From contig OZ035962.1 of assembly GCA_964034945.1 (NCBI GenBank), positions 99,142,784 through 99,206,783 of the forward strand: a stretch of DNA of 64,000 bases. Direction: 5' to 3'. Below the pieces are notes generated by a model. That model ran no database searches and was not told where the DNA came from. It was given only the letters and a program-made list of their open reading frames with translations. Positions 33,419 through 45,900 of the stretch are shown piece after piece. Positions within the stretch are counted from its first letter, which is position 1, and every line of letters starts with the position of its first letter. The translations under genes were made by a program, and so were the position numbers. The DNA is from Chrysopilus asiliformis (Eukaryota; Arthropoda; Insecta; Diptera; Rhagionidae).

Positions 33419-34401
33419 TTTGTTTAACGTTTTTTATTTTTCATAAACATCTAAAAAAAATAATTTTTTTTAAAAGTTTAGTAAGAAATATATAACCGTT
33501 TTTTTTAAAATCAAACACAACCTTTTGCAGATCAATAAAACTGTTTTGCAAATCAAATTTTACAAATCAAATTCACAATTTCATAAATAATTTAAAGGGT
33601 CATAAATATTAGTAATTTAAGGTGTCGTTCACACTTGCGATTGTTTCTTGAAGTCCTCCCCGAATTTTATTCAGAACTAGCTTGCATACCCGTCGTTGCC
33701 GGGTTAAGTTTTTTCAATTTTTCTTTTTTGATGGTCGATGTTGGAGTTAAACTTCAGGCCAATCGGCTCGGTAGTTTCCCCGCGAAAGGGTAACGTAGAG
33801 GAAGAGCTAAGTTTCGAGATCACTTTACCCACTCCCCTTACTCCCCCCCACTCCTCGCGCTACTTTTCCGTATGCCTATGTTGGAACCAGAACTACCACA
33901 GACACTCATGCCAAATTTCAAGTCAATCGGTTCAGCCGTTTTTGCGTGAAGGAGGAACAGACAGACAGACAGACAGACACCAACTCATTTTTATATATTA
34001 GTATGATGATTTGTCCACGAATGTTATTCATCTATTGCAGAATAAAATCACTATGCAAAAGTGAATTTATTCTGGAGGTTTTATATGAAAAAATTCGAGT
34101 TCGAGGCTTTCAGGAATAAATTTCTGAATTTTGTTTTGTAGTGTAAATGGTTGTGCAACATGAATAAAATTCGTGGAGTAAAGTGTCAAGTATAAACGGC
34201 ACCTCAGAGAATGTTTGAATATTTTTGGCCTTCGGTAAGTCTTCCCAATAATCAAATTTATCATAAAGGAAAACCGGCTCAAATTGTTTTTAGGTGAATT
34301 TCATTTATAAATTATGCTAAAATTGAGCCGTAAAACTTAATTTGATTTGCAAAATAGTCAATTTAACGTATAAAAGGTTGTATTTTGAACTAAAAAACCT
34401 G
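33419..34401. other. Upstream region of PLB-A
   Basis: PLB-A promoter on the left, then an RTE-like 3' tail (33677-34006), then AT-rich DNA up to an inverted-repeat element at 34402. No gene seen. Confidence 0.5.
33677..34006 (+). repeat. RTE-like LINE 3' tail or derived SINE, copy 1
   Basis: Begins CTAGCTTGCATACCCGTCG and ends CATTTTTATATATTAGTATG, with an internal AAGTCAATCGGTTCAGCCGT and a run of CAGACAGACAGA. The 'cannot-miss' ending TATATTAGTATGAT after an AGACAG tract is typical of RTE-type non-LTR tails in insects. The inverted copy at 40987-41328 matches over its whole length. Confidence 0.65.
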
Positions 34402-35220
34402 CACTCAGAAAAATGTCCAGGTCAACTTTTTGTCAGGTTAACTCTGACCTTACAGAGGTGTCTGTAAGCCAGCTAGCGGTCAGAGTTAATCTATCTAAGG
34501 TCAACTCGTGCAGCTCCCAATGCCCTACTTCACCTGCTGGTGGCTTAATTTCAGAATTTATCCGACCACAGGTCAACTCAGTTTTACTTGCCCACATGCA
34601 GGCGAACGCGCGCCTGCACGAGGCCAATTACGCCGTATGTAGGTATTCGAGTTATACTCTAAACACATGTGCAGATTTTCTGCATGCAGAGCTGCATGCA
34701 TATCTGCAGCTAAGACACATGAGCAGATTTTTTTGACATTTAATCGCATCGGCTGCTATCAACAATGGAAGAAGAATTGGCCAGTTTTTATATTGGAAAT
34801 GGATGGATCACCTCATGTTCCTGAAAGACGTAGATAAGGTCAATACAAAGTATTGAATATTTTCTACTGGACTTTCCTTTTCCTTTTCTTTTCCTTTTCT
34901 TTTCCTTTTCTTTTCCTTTTCTTTTCCTTTTCTTTTCCTTTTCTTTTCCTTTTCTTTTCCTTTTCTTTCCTTTTCCACTGTGTACGAATTTAGTCCATAG
35001 TCTCTTTGCTAACAGTCGATTTTGCCAAACACCAAAAAAGAATCCTCGGTTGACATCACTAATTCTGCGCAGAGAAAGTTGAATTTGAGATACCATGCAG
35101 CGCTGCGCTGCATGCAGAATTTACATGTGTTCCACTTCATATAAACGAGTGTATTTAAATTCCGCTGCATGCAGAATTCTGCACATGTGTTTAGGGCATT
35201 AGCCTCCACTTTTCTGAGTG
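34402..35220. mobile_element. Inverted-repeat element CACTCAG, with CTTTTC microsatellite
   Basis: Ends are CACTCAGAAAAATG and CACTTTTCTGAGTG (a 14-bp imperfect inverted pair). Inner palindromic stretches around TGCATGCAGAGCTGCATGCA and CAGCGCTGCGCTGCATGCAG echo each other near both ends (34680-34730 and 35090-35190), and ACACATGTGCAG is mirrored by CTGCACATGTGT. The interior carries an almost pure pyrimidine hexamer tract. No transposase frame seen; class unknown. Confidence 0.6.
34873..34976 (+). repeat. (CTTTTC)n / (TTTTCC)n microsatellite
   Basis: About 104 bp of alternating TTTTCC and TTTTCTTTTCC units, giving a lysine/glutamate/arginine-rich spurious frame on the other strand. It lies in the 34402-35220 element. 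Confidence 0.95.
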
Positions 35221-36304
35221 TGTAAGTAAAAAAATCTTATCTAACTTTTGATGAAAGATTTATTCTACATAAGCCATAGGCAATTTATCATTTTCACAGT
35301 TCGTCACCTGAGAGCACATATGTCCCATTATAAAAGGTGAATAGGACACATATGTCCCACCCCCTTTTAGCCCAAATACATTAATTTGAAATAACCTGTA
35401 TTTGAAGAAAATTTAAAAACGAAGACTGAAAACCGCTGTGAAAGGGTTAAAATGGCTCTCCTGAAAAATTTGCAAAATGGAACGGGCAGATGAAATCTTT
35501 TCTACTGCAATAGTTTTAAAATTGATGTATCTTCAATTTTTGTTAGTTTGTAAAAAAGTAGGAAGACGGGATCATTAAATGTCGTTTTATAGGCGACATT
35601 TAATGTCATTAGTTAGTATATCAAAAAAAGCAGAGAATTAATATTTCCTGTTTGAAAAAAATCCCAAGTCGTTTGAAAAAAATCCCAAGACATATCGATC
35701 ACATGGGTCAAAATGAATTAAAACACTCCGAAATAAGGTCACAATATTTAGTTGTAAGTTTTTTTTTCTTAATTTAAATACGATATTCAAATAACAAATT
35801 AATTGCCGTGAATTCAATTTTGATATCGACTTTTATACCAAATAGAAAACTGACCCGCGGAAATAATCTTGAAATCTTTTCAAACATAACATTTTCTAAT
35901 CACAGAAAAAAAGCATCAATTCTTTGTGTTTTTAATTTTTTTTCTCTAATTTTATTTAACTAAATAATTTATGTTCGAGTGTTTTATCAAAATATTTCCA
36001 TTGAAGAGATTTTTTATGGTGGTAATGATTTAATTACGAAACCTTCATTGATGTCTCTCAAATACCGTAGTTCTGTAAGATTATATTTTTCTTTACTTCG
36101 AGGGCAGGTACTATTCATGCGAGATTTCATCTTTGAAATGTCTAAGACTAGAAGTTGTTTACATGGCCATTAACGATTATTACCTAATAACAACTAGCAC
36201 GCCAGCTAAGCAAAAAGTTCTTTAGAAAAAAACGCATTAAAATAAACATTAAAATAAAGTTGTCATGTTCTGTTATTTCTATATTTTGTTGAGCTTGGTA
36301 TGTA

Positions 36305-37090
36305 GATACATTTTATCCTTTTTTATCAGAGATTGTCCGTCTGTCCGTGAACATCATAACTTTCTAAAGGCTTCAACTAGAGACTTGAAATTTTTTACAG
36401 TTGCGTTTCTTGTAAATAGCAAAGCTAAGTTCTTGAGCGGGCAAAATCGGACCATTCTTTCCCCCCTCCCCCAAAAAACGAAAAGTTTTTTGAAATTTTC
36501 TTTAAAACGGTGAGTCGTATTGAAAAATTTACAAAGGAAAAATGTGTTTAGAATATGATTTGGTATAACCGTTCCATACATGAAAATTCAAACGGACCAT
36601 TCCTTTCCCACCTCTTTCACACAAACGGATTTTCTTAAATGAAAACATAAGAAAGCCAGAATTGCCAGGGGCTAATCGTCAAATACTCTATAAGATAACA
36701 GACAAAATGTTGATTTAAAAAAATCCATTTGTATAGGAGAGAGGGAAAGAGTGGTCAGATTTCATTTTGATGTATGGAATGGTTATGTGAAATCCTATTC
36801 TAAACACATTTTACCTTTATAAATTTCTCAATATGACTTACAGTTTTCGAGGAAATTGCAAAAAAACTATTTCGTTTGTATGGTGAAGGAGGAAGGAATG
36901 GTCAGACAGACAGACGGCGGATAGATAGATGGACGGACATGCGGAAATCAAAATCTTTTGTCATCCCTAACACCCTGCTGTAGTTAATTTTTGTGTCCGA
37001 TGATTGGTTCGATGTGCCACAAACGGTATACTAAATATACCATATAGATTATAAAAATGTATACTAAATATACCAAATAGATTATAAAAA
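36305..37090 (+). repeat. R1-related dispersed repeat
   Basis: Contains ACTAGAGACTTGAAATTTTTTACAG, the GCGTTTCTTGTAAATAGC / TTCTTGAG...CAAAATCGGACCAT stretch also seen at 2670-2730, then the GACAGACAGACGG tract, ACGGACATGCGGAAATC, and a tail duplicated as GTATACTAAATATACCA...ATTATAAAAA at 37027-37090. Confidence 0.6.
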
Positions 37091-37898
37091 CGATTGACAA
37101 CTGACAATTGTAGCTTTACTGATGTTTTCAGATAATATTCAAACTGTTTTGCTTGATTGCGTTAGCCATTAAATCATTTTCGCGATAAGTTAAAATATAT
37201 ATTTGCATATTGTAATATGTCAGTGTTAAATTGTGGTAATTAAACGCTTAAACCGCGCAATATGCGGTTGTTTAAAACTAACTCATAAACCAGGACTCTA
37301 GTTAAATCTTCGATCGTCGTTCTTGATAAGCTGCTCTCCTCGGACTTCAACTATACGCCCCTTTTATGCATGCATTTTATTGAATACACGTGATGCTTTT
37401 AGTCGTGCGACTTTTTTTTGTATTACATTGGAAAAATAAAATTTGCATATTCGTCTATGGTAGTAAACTATCGTGTGCCCGATTTCATGTTTATGTTTTA
37501 TAATGTATCGCGCCTAAAGCTACTTGTGTCAAACTTTTGTTGATAATCAATTTTGAATTATTTGCTTCGGCATTTAACATTGACTCGGTAAGAAGTTTAA
37601 GGGCAATGCCACGATTTATTTGGATTCGTAAATTATTATTTGCAAATTGAATTTTAAACGATTTTTATCGAAATAAATGAAGTTGTTTATTTTTTTTTCT
37701 GTTGTGAGTGCATGAACTCTTTAAGAATTGTCAGTTAATCTGAAAGTATTAGGCTCTGACTGAACGTGAAAAAAGTTTTTCAACCAGTATGTTTGCCCAG
37801 TCAGTCAGACTTATTGGAATTTTTAACGGTTGTTAAAAGTTTATATTTGGACTGCACAAAAATTAAGTAGCCCCAGAAACGGTATTCTAAATATAATA

Positions 37899-38103
37899 CA
37901 GGCGTCCCTTGACTGACAACGTCTCAATTTAAGACGTTTCGATATACAACGCTCAGTATTATTCGATATACATCGCTAAATTTAGAAAAAAAATGTGTTA
38001 ACAAAACTTTGAATTTTTAATATATTCTAAATAGTGCGATATACACCGCAAAATCACAAAATGTTACCCGCCCAAAAACGTTGTAAAGCGAGGGATTCCT
38101 AGG
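37899..38103. mobile_element. Tigger/pogo-like MITE
   Basis: Left end TA then CAGGCGTCCCTTGACTGACA, right end ACGTTGTAAAGCGAGGGATT then CCTAGG and TA. The complement of the right end (AATCCCTCGCTTTACAACGT) matches the left imperfectly, and both resemble Tigger-type termini. About 205 bp, no coding frame. Confidence 0.6.
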
Positions 38104-38556
38104 TACTTCAGATGGGGTATAAAAAACAAATCAGTTTTTCCGAAAAACTCTACACTTTTCTCTTATACCTGAAAATCTTAAATTTTGAAAGACGCACAGG
38201 AATTCTAATAAATGTCCCAAAATTTTCTTCGTTTTTTTGGAAAATGGCTCACTGCACGATTCTTTTAAATGCACTTCTTTCGTTAATAATATAAATAGAC
38301 AACTGTATTAATTGCACAATTTTCAATAACTTAATTACAAAAAAATTTAGTCACTAATACGATTAAAAACAGTTTCATGGGTTTTTCTCGAAAACGGTTG
38401 GCCGTGTATGGAATTCTAATCACTTCCATGCTGGATGAATTTTTAATTCTTGTTTTAATGTAAATACCAATTTTGGGAATTTAAGTTTAATTAAATTTTG
38501 TGAATAATAGTACGAAAAAAATTGTGTTCCATTTTAAGTTTTTAGAAATTAGTAAG

Positions 38557-38778
38557 GTCCAATAACCGATGAACATTTATAAAGTCGAGTCTACGTAGTC
38601 TTAAAACTAGCGAGTTTTATTAGTATAGACTTAAATGGCCCTTACAAATGAGCTATCACTAATCCATTAATAACAAAATAATCATTGATTAAAATAATTC
38701 ACGGTTTGTTAGACTCGAAACTAAATTTGTCATTGGTCTACTACTAAAACTCGTAGACTCTATAAATGTTCATTGGGC
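38557..38778. repeat. Inverted-repeat element, about 220 bp
   Basis: GTCCAATAACCGATGAACAT then TTATAAAGTCGAGTCTACG at the left is mirrored at the right by CGTAGACTCTATAAATGTTC then ATTGGGC. It is imperfect by small insertions. No coding potential. Confidence 0.6.
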
Positions 38779-40986
38779 ACGGTTTACGAGTTTCCGAGAA
38801 TTATTTTTTTTATTTCATAATTTTTTAAAGTCATTCTTAATTTTTATGCTTCAAAAAAACTAAGATGAAAATATTTTTTAGATGTTGACAATTTTTCCAC
38901 TAAGTAATTTATTTTACTCGTTAGAAAACCGCGTACAGATGCCAAGATCACAACTTACATAGAACTTTATTCCAATTTTGGAATGATCCACAATTTTCCT
39001 TACGATTGATCACTGTTACTGTTTTAAGAATTTCAACTCACTAACTCGAACTTCAATGATCGTTTAAGTTGAAATATTACACTATGTTAGTAGTGTCACA
39101 TTGAAAACCACACTTAGCAATGATTACTTTAGATAAATTGATATTCAGATAGTTTTCGAGCGTAATTTATAGTACACTCGAAATTCTAGATCAACTGGGT
39201 GTGATATACAAATAACTAAATTACGTATGCGCCATGATTATTTAGGGAAGTGGTCGATTTAACTGAAATGTGACTGCTCTCTATTTAAACTGTTGTACAG
39301 GGAAGAACACTTGCACCAGATTACTGCGAGGCACCAAGAAAACTGAATCTATTAAGAGGTAGCAAGCGTTTTTACCGGAAAAGCTGCTCCTCGCGAAAAT
39401 AGCTGATGAATTCGAACCGATGATCACTTAGTAACTAGATTTAACGGCGGTGTTGTTCTAGCGATATTTGTTTGCCACCTGAGTAGTTGCATTTGGCAGT
39501 GGGAGCTATTCGCTATAGGCAGATAAGTCGCAACTTCGGCACAGGAGACCTTACCTGCCATCATACTTGTATTTTGTTGATGGGTTTCTTTCAAGGTCGC
39601 TGCTTCAACTTCTTGCTGCTGTATACCGAACCTCGTCAGTGCTACTGCTTATGCTGTCTTCCTCGCCAAGATACTGCTGATCTACCGCCTATGAATAATC
39701 AGGGAGATCTTTGAATTGTTTTAAAGCTTGGTTTTTCTGCTAAATAAAGTGTCGTCGATTAGTTGAGACATTGCTCTTCAAATGGTAAATTGCCTGATTA
39801 ATGAGATACCTTAATTACGCTTACAAATTGCTGGAATATTTCTTTACCGTTTCTATTTAGAAATGTAGAGGACATTACAACTGTTAGGCAATTATTATGT
39901 TTTGATTTGTCCTAACTAAATTACCATCATATTTCCTGAAGGTTGTATGCATTAACAAATGTTCTCATTCATGAAATCAATGGTTTTGAAATTGACAATG
40001 CATATTTTTTGTTTTCTTTTGACTGCAACTTTCATTTGAATTTATTGTAAATTGAATTTATTTTAATGTTTATTTGAATTTTTTTTTTGTTTTATTTATT
40101 ACAAACGATTTTTCATTCTCACATTTTTGAGAGTTTTTTAATTCCCAAGCCTAAACATATTTTTTTTTGCTTATGTTTTTTTTTGTATTTTACAGTTTGA
40201 TCTAATGAACTGGTATTTTTTGGTATAATTATGATGAGGAAGTGTATTAACAAAACGCATAAAAAACTATATCATGCCAATAGATTAAAAGAATTTGAAT
40301 CGGAATAATTTCTTTTCACCTTCTCATACAGGAAAGATTTCATTTTAAAAATATCTTCCGGCGATGCGTCATTGGTGGACACGCGTATCCATTAATTAAT
40401 GCACAGCCGCAATATTAATAGTTTGTCTTTTAAACTTTTTTTTTGTCTACTTATAACTTTATATGCTTAAAAATGAAACCTTCCAAATATTATTATTATC
40501 TAATCGATACTCAAACAGGTTTTTTGAGGCTCGTCAAGAGGTCTTTGGGTTTATATGTTAATTTAGTGCTCAAATTTTTTCGAATATTTTTCAAGTTGAG
40601 GAAGTGATTAGTACAGTTATTTTGCATGAAGTTCAATGCTATTGAAGAAGTTTATTGCACCTAATTAATGCAATATTGTTATCGTTATTCTGCAAAATAT
40701 GTTGATTTTGCATTTTAGTGTTTGTTTTAATTATAATTCAATTTCTTTATCTGTATTATTTTTATACATTTACTATTTTCAGAAATCTTCTTTATTGTTC
40801 TGAGAATGTTTGTCATCAAACGTCTCAACCTATTTTAATGAAACTTTTTTAATGAAACAGATTTCTGAAGTCATATGCGAGACGTAGCGAATTTTTTTCT
40901 AATTCGACTGTCTTTGCCGAATTGAAATAACAATATTTTAGTGGACTCTATTTTTAATTTATTAAAACAAAATTCATTTCACAAAT

Positions 40987-41328
40987 CATACTAATATACA
41001 TATAAAAATGAGTTGGTGTCTGTCTATCTGTCTATCTGTCTGTCTGTCTGTTCCTCTTTCACGCAAAAACGGCTGAACCGATTGACTTGAAATTTGGCAT
41101 GAGTGTCTGTGGTAGTTCTGGTTCCAACATAGGCATACGGAAAAGTGGCGCGAGAAGTGGGGGGGAGTAAGGGGAGGGGGTAAAGTGATTTCGAAACTTA
41201 GGTTTTGCGCTATGTTACTCTTTCGTGGGGAAACTACCGAGCCGATTGGCCTGAAGTTTAGCTCCAACATAGACCATTAAAAAAAAATTGAAAAAACTTA
41301 ACCCGGCAACGACGGGTATGCAAGCTAG
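40987..41328 (-). repeat. RTE-like LINE 3' tail or derived SINE, copy 2
   Basis: Inverted orientation relative to 33677-34006, with the same two ends (CTAGCTTGCATACCCGTCG and TATATTAGTATG) and a CTGTCTGTCTGT tract. The two copies are similar in length and sequence. Confidence 0.65.
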
Positions 41329-41825
41329 TAATTGTATACATTAAATTAATTAAACATTAGAAGAAAATTACAAATTAAAGAAATTACAAGGACATTACAA
41401 AATTAGTAGAAAATTACTGAACTGAAGCTAAATGACAACAAATTTTACAAATCTGATTTTTAAAACAAACTGAAATTATAAAGGAATCTTATGAAATTAA
41501 AATGCGGCACTGCCGCGCGTCTCTTCACCGTACTCAAGAGACAATCGTAAAATTATTTATATACTCGTGATTCTTTTAGATAAATAATTTAAATTTATTT
41601 ATTCATACAGTGTTTACAATATTAAATTTAAAAGAAATATATGCATATTTATAAATATCTTAAAATTCGATTCGATCCAAATTTTATTCTATAGCGGACC
41701 ATTTTCGAGAAATTCGGTAAAAATGGTTCCTCTTTTATGGGGGAAAATACTTTTTTTAAGGACAGCATTAAAATTTTTGTAAACTTTTTTTTTAGATTTT
41801 TTTTTGTTATTATTTTTTATTCTGC

Positions 41826-41890
41826 AATAGTCTTTTGTAATAGTCTTTTGTAATAGTCTTTTGTAATAGTCTTTTGTAATAGTCTTTTGT
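41826..41890 (+). repeat. 13-bp tandem repeat, five exact units
   Basis: AATAGTCTTTTGT repeated five times without a mismatch, followed by a decayed AACAG. Confidence 0.97.
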
Positions 41891-42590
41891 AACAGTTACA
41901 AAAACTGGTTATTTTCGGTTGCTAATACCATTTTGGGAATATTACTGTAAAAATACCGTAATTAATTCCGCAACCGCTATATCTTTGGTAACCAATCTTT
42001 GGCATATAGTGTGGATCGTTGTTCCGAATGTCGATTGCTTCTTTTTATTTTTGTATAATAAAAAAACTATTCAACGTATCAAAAAATAAAAAATATCCTG
42101 CATTCTCTATTTACATTTGTAACTTATTGTTATTGTTAACCGTCCACAATAAGTCAAGTGCAGCAAATAACGATTGAATATTTATTATATTCATTAAAGC
42201 TTTTTAATAGTTTTTTTTTAAATTTTTTTGCTGTTACTAAAACGCCTAAGGATTAAAGAATCTGTTAAACTATCTTTGAAGAAAAAAAATCTTCAAATTG
42301 TTAATACTATTATAATCGGCGGACAATCCGAATTATGTACATTTGCAACCATTCGTTTTTGTTTTCGATAAATAAACACTCCAGTTTAATAACACAATAT
42401 CCAACAGGGTTTGAAAAGTTTCATGGTTAATTTACACTTTAATTCTAATCTCTTAGCTTCAAAACAGCGATCCACATTATGACCTTAACTGTCCTTAAAA
42501 TTTGGCATGAATCCTCCAAGTGATTTGAAACCCAAGTCAAAATATTTATTTCAATTTTTATCTTAATGTTTGACAAAAAATTTATTATTA

Positions 42591-42945
42591 CGCTTGGAGC
42601 ACAGTGAACGCAACCATCGAAGCAAATCTGCGTTGACAGTTGATGCAGTGCCAATCAAAATGTTGTTAGAGGAAAAATTAATTGAAGATGTGCGGAAAAA
42701 TACAATTTTATACATGAAATGCAGTCGCGGATACATAAATGTATCTTCAAAAATGAAAATATCGGAAAAGAGCGCTGCGGAGCTGTTAAATTCATTGGCC
42801 GCACCCAATATTGTCTTATTTATTCGGATCACATTTGTCTCAACAGACGACGCTTCTATTGTGCTCAACCACTCCTAAGATGCGTTGCGTGACAGTTCAC
42901 AGCGTTCTTAGTTGCGGTATGGTTGCGTTCAGTGTGCTCGAAGCG
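42591..42945 (+). mobile_element. Non-autonomous PIF/Harbinger-type element with MADF-like frame
   Basis: The ends read CGCTTGGAGCACAGTGAACG and, on the complement, CGCTTCGAGCACACTGAACG (26 bp inverted with two mismatches). Each end is flanked by TTA (42588-42590 and 42946-42948), the TWA duplication of PIF/Harbinger. An open frame on the plus strand (42570-42878) includes EEKLIEDVRKNTILYMKCSR then GYINVSSK, which looks like the start of a MADF DNA-binding domain, the usual second protein of Harbinger elements in insects. The domain is cut short, so this is a deletion derivative. Confidence 0.75.
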
Positions 42946-42990
42946 TTAGAAACTTAATCGTACACTCGAAATTTTGCAAAAATTGCAATT

Positions 42991-45900
42991 TCACTTAATC
43001 CATTTACTATTTACGTTCGTAAACAAGTAAGGCCTTGCTTTAGTTGGACATTTAAAATATGTGAATTCCTTCTTGAGGCCATACGATCTTTCACTAGTTG
43101 GTTCCAACATATTATTCCAGAGCGCATTTGATACTGTAATTATTAAAAAGAAAATTTATTTTAAATACAATTTTAGACAATAAATTAACAAGTATACCAG
43201 CAGCGTTTCCCTTTGGACTGAAATGAATACAGTCACCCGAAATATATCTGAGATCTGTGCTTCCATCTTTCGTTTTAAAAAAAGTGGCATTCATCATTGC
43301 TGTTAAAACATTAACTGTAAATGTCTACAAGGAATTTTATTAGTTTGATTGTTTTTAATATTATTATTAAAGTACTCACACTACTATTTTGAAATTCCTC
43401 ACGATTTGATACTTCAAAATCCATTTGGTTCCATCTATCAACAGCATTAATGTACATATCTCGCTTTTTGCCCTGCAAATTGAAACAAGTGCAAACTAAG
43501 TATGAGTGTGTTGGTCGGCACACAGGATGACTGTTGTTGTTTTTAAAGATATATCCTGGATTAGTTGGTAATATTATGTTTACTACTGATCGCGGAATTT
43601 GGTCTCGGATAATTCTAAGGGCGTTTACCAAATCATTTTCATGTGCTTTGATTCCGATCTCATATGAGGACTTTGTACAAAGGAACGAGCAAAAATCATT
43701 CAATCCCATAAATATGTTAATTAATTTCCAATGGTGTTTCATATCAACTTTTGGATTGCTTCTCATTCGCTTTGCCAAATTCGAACATTGATATGGCATA
43801 TCTTCAGATGCTCCTACTGGTTCAGCAACTACAAATCTGAAACATTCAATTTTTTTAAAATAAATTTTAAACAGTTGTCGAAAATACTTTTGTTGAATTT
43901 TACTGCATTAAATAACAGGTAAACTTCATTAAATGAAATGAGATTACAAACCAAATTGTAATTTTCCAAAATAATTTATGTAATTTTCCATACGGAAAAC
44001 TAAATCTTACTCTTCAATGTTTGAATTTTTAAAAACTGGTTTTAAGTAATATTTTTTATTTTCAAAGTTATTTTTAAATTCTTCAAAAATTTAGACTTTT
44101 TGTATAAAATTATTGATTTTTACTTATTAGTTATTTATGTATTGTAAAATCTTCAATATCGAACCTCTAACTTCACTATTCCAAGCCTAGTATTTATCTA
44201 ACTGCGTCGTGGTGGCAAATTAACGAGGCAATTCTAAACGTTAATATTCACTACTTTTTTGTTGAACATTCAACAAATGTTTTAAGAAGAAAGTATTTTT
44301 CAACAAATAAACTTACAATTGAATAAGTTTTGTTGTAAATTAAACGATTTTGTGGGAAATTAAATTTTTTTTTGTTTAAAATTCAACATTTGTTTAATTT
44401 TAAGCAAAAATGTGTTGAATATATTACGTCAAAGGTTATAGCTTATATTTCAAACCTATATATGGCAGTGACGTGGCGTGCTGCTTTCAGTAGGGTGTTC
44501 AATATTAAGTTTCTGTTAAATGATAGACGTCTACTCTTAGTTTTATCCAGGATCACGTCGGGGACGTGATAGACGAAGATCCAATTTTTTTCTTTTTTAA
44601 TTTTTTTTAATTTTTTTTTGTTTTTGTATTTTTTGTTATTTTTTTCTTTGTCGAGTAATAAATCAACGCGTGTATTTCCATAAGTTTTTAATGTAACGCT
44701 ATTATTAATGTGCACTTGGGAGACGGTATGTTTTGTTATTGCGGCAGTTAAATGATTTAAATCATTGTAGCCTGTAGTCCAAACACCCTTTTCTTGATTA
44801 CTTGAAAAAAGTAAACATGACCAACAAAATAATTTATTAATAGCAGAGCAACCGCATAGCCAGCATTTTGATTCATAAGAAGAAGGCTGAAAATGTCTAC
44901 TAAAAGATTTTCCTTTCGATACTACTTTGCAAGTTAAGTCGGGAAGTACCGATGTCGGCTTACCTGAATTTCTAATTTCCAATTTTTCCTCGATATTTAA
45001 TTGAGAAAATGGTTTCTCAAACAATTTTTCGATTGCGCATCCGCATCCACAAGCCATAATATTAAATTAATTATTTCTCATACATAAAAGCCAACTGAAC
45101 ACCTGTAAAATCAGAAACCGACTGAGCTGATGAGCAAGCAATATTGCTGTTTTGCTTGGCACACACACCCACACGCATCAGCACGTCAGCCGAACGGCCA
45201 TACGATGGTCGGTTTTCTATTGTCGGGTTTCGCAGCATCGCGGCCAGCAGCAAGCAACATCGCATCGGTTCGCCGTGCGGCTTTTTCTGGAGCACCCAAA
45301 TTCATCGTTGTGTGCGGTTGCTTCTTGTGAACTTTGTGTGTGGTGAAACGTTTTTTATTATAGACTTTTACTTAGTCATATGTGTTTTTACTTTGCTTTG
45401 GTGCGCTGTAAATTGGAGAACACTCAAGTCGGTCGAACGACCGAAAGAGTCGGTATTGCGTTTCGAGTGTGTTTTGCTAAGGGGCGAGTAGGAAAGAAGG
45501 CCACAAGCAATTTTTACTTTGGTTCGCTGTAAAGTGGAGAACACTCGAGTCGGTCAAACGACCGAAAGAGTCGGTATTGCGTTTCGAGTGTGTTTCGCTA
45601 AGGGGCGAGTAGGAAAGAAGGCCACAAGCAATTTTTACTTTGGTTCGCTGTAAAGTGGAGAACACTCGAGTCGGTCGAACGACCGAAAGAGTCGGTATTG
45701 CGTTTCGAGTGTGTTTCGCTAAGGGGCGAGTAGGAAAGAAGGCCACAAGCAATTTTTACTTTGGTTCGCTGTAAAGTGGAGAACACTTGGTTGGTCGAAA
45801 GATCGAAAGATAAAGAAACAGGTTGGTGCTTTAGGCAACCATAGCCATTGGTAAATTGTCGAAAGAATTGGCACAAAAAAAAGAAATTAATTAACAATAG

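Larger units (their letters stand above)
35221..42590. other. Long gene-free spacer between PLB-A and PLB-B
   Basis: Over 7 kb of mostly AT-rich DNA without a convincing coding exon on either strand. It contains an R1-related repeat (36305-37090), a Tigger-like element (37899-38103), an inverted-repeat element (38557-38778), a GC-richer island (39290-39720), an RTE-like tail (40987-41328) and a 13-bp tandem repeat (41826-41890). Confidence 0.55.

Noticed and set aside
33738..34001. 87-codon frame, with a mirror at 40986-41270
   Set aside because: Both are the same RTE-like tail; the shared frame reflects repeat identity and ends in a QTDRQTDR microsatellite translation.
34788..35096. Lys/Glu/Arg-rich 102-codon frame
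   Set aside because: Translation of the CTTTTC microsatellite.
45477..45897. Minus-strand repetitive frames of 91 and 99 codons
   Set aside because: Created by the 121-bp minisatellite. 121 is not a multiple of three, so the units are read in different frames and cannot encode one conserved repeat protein.
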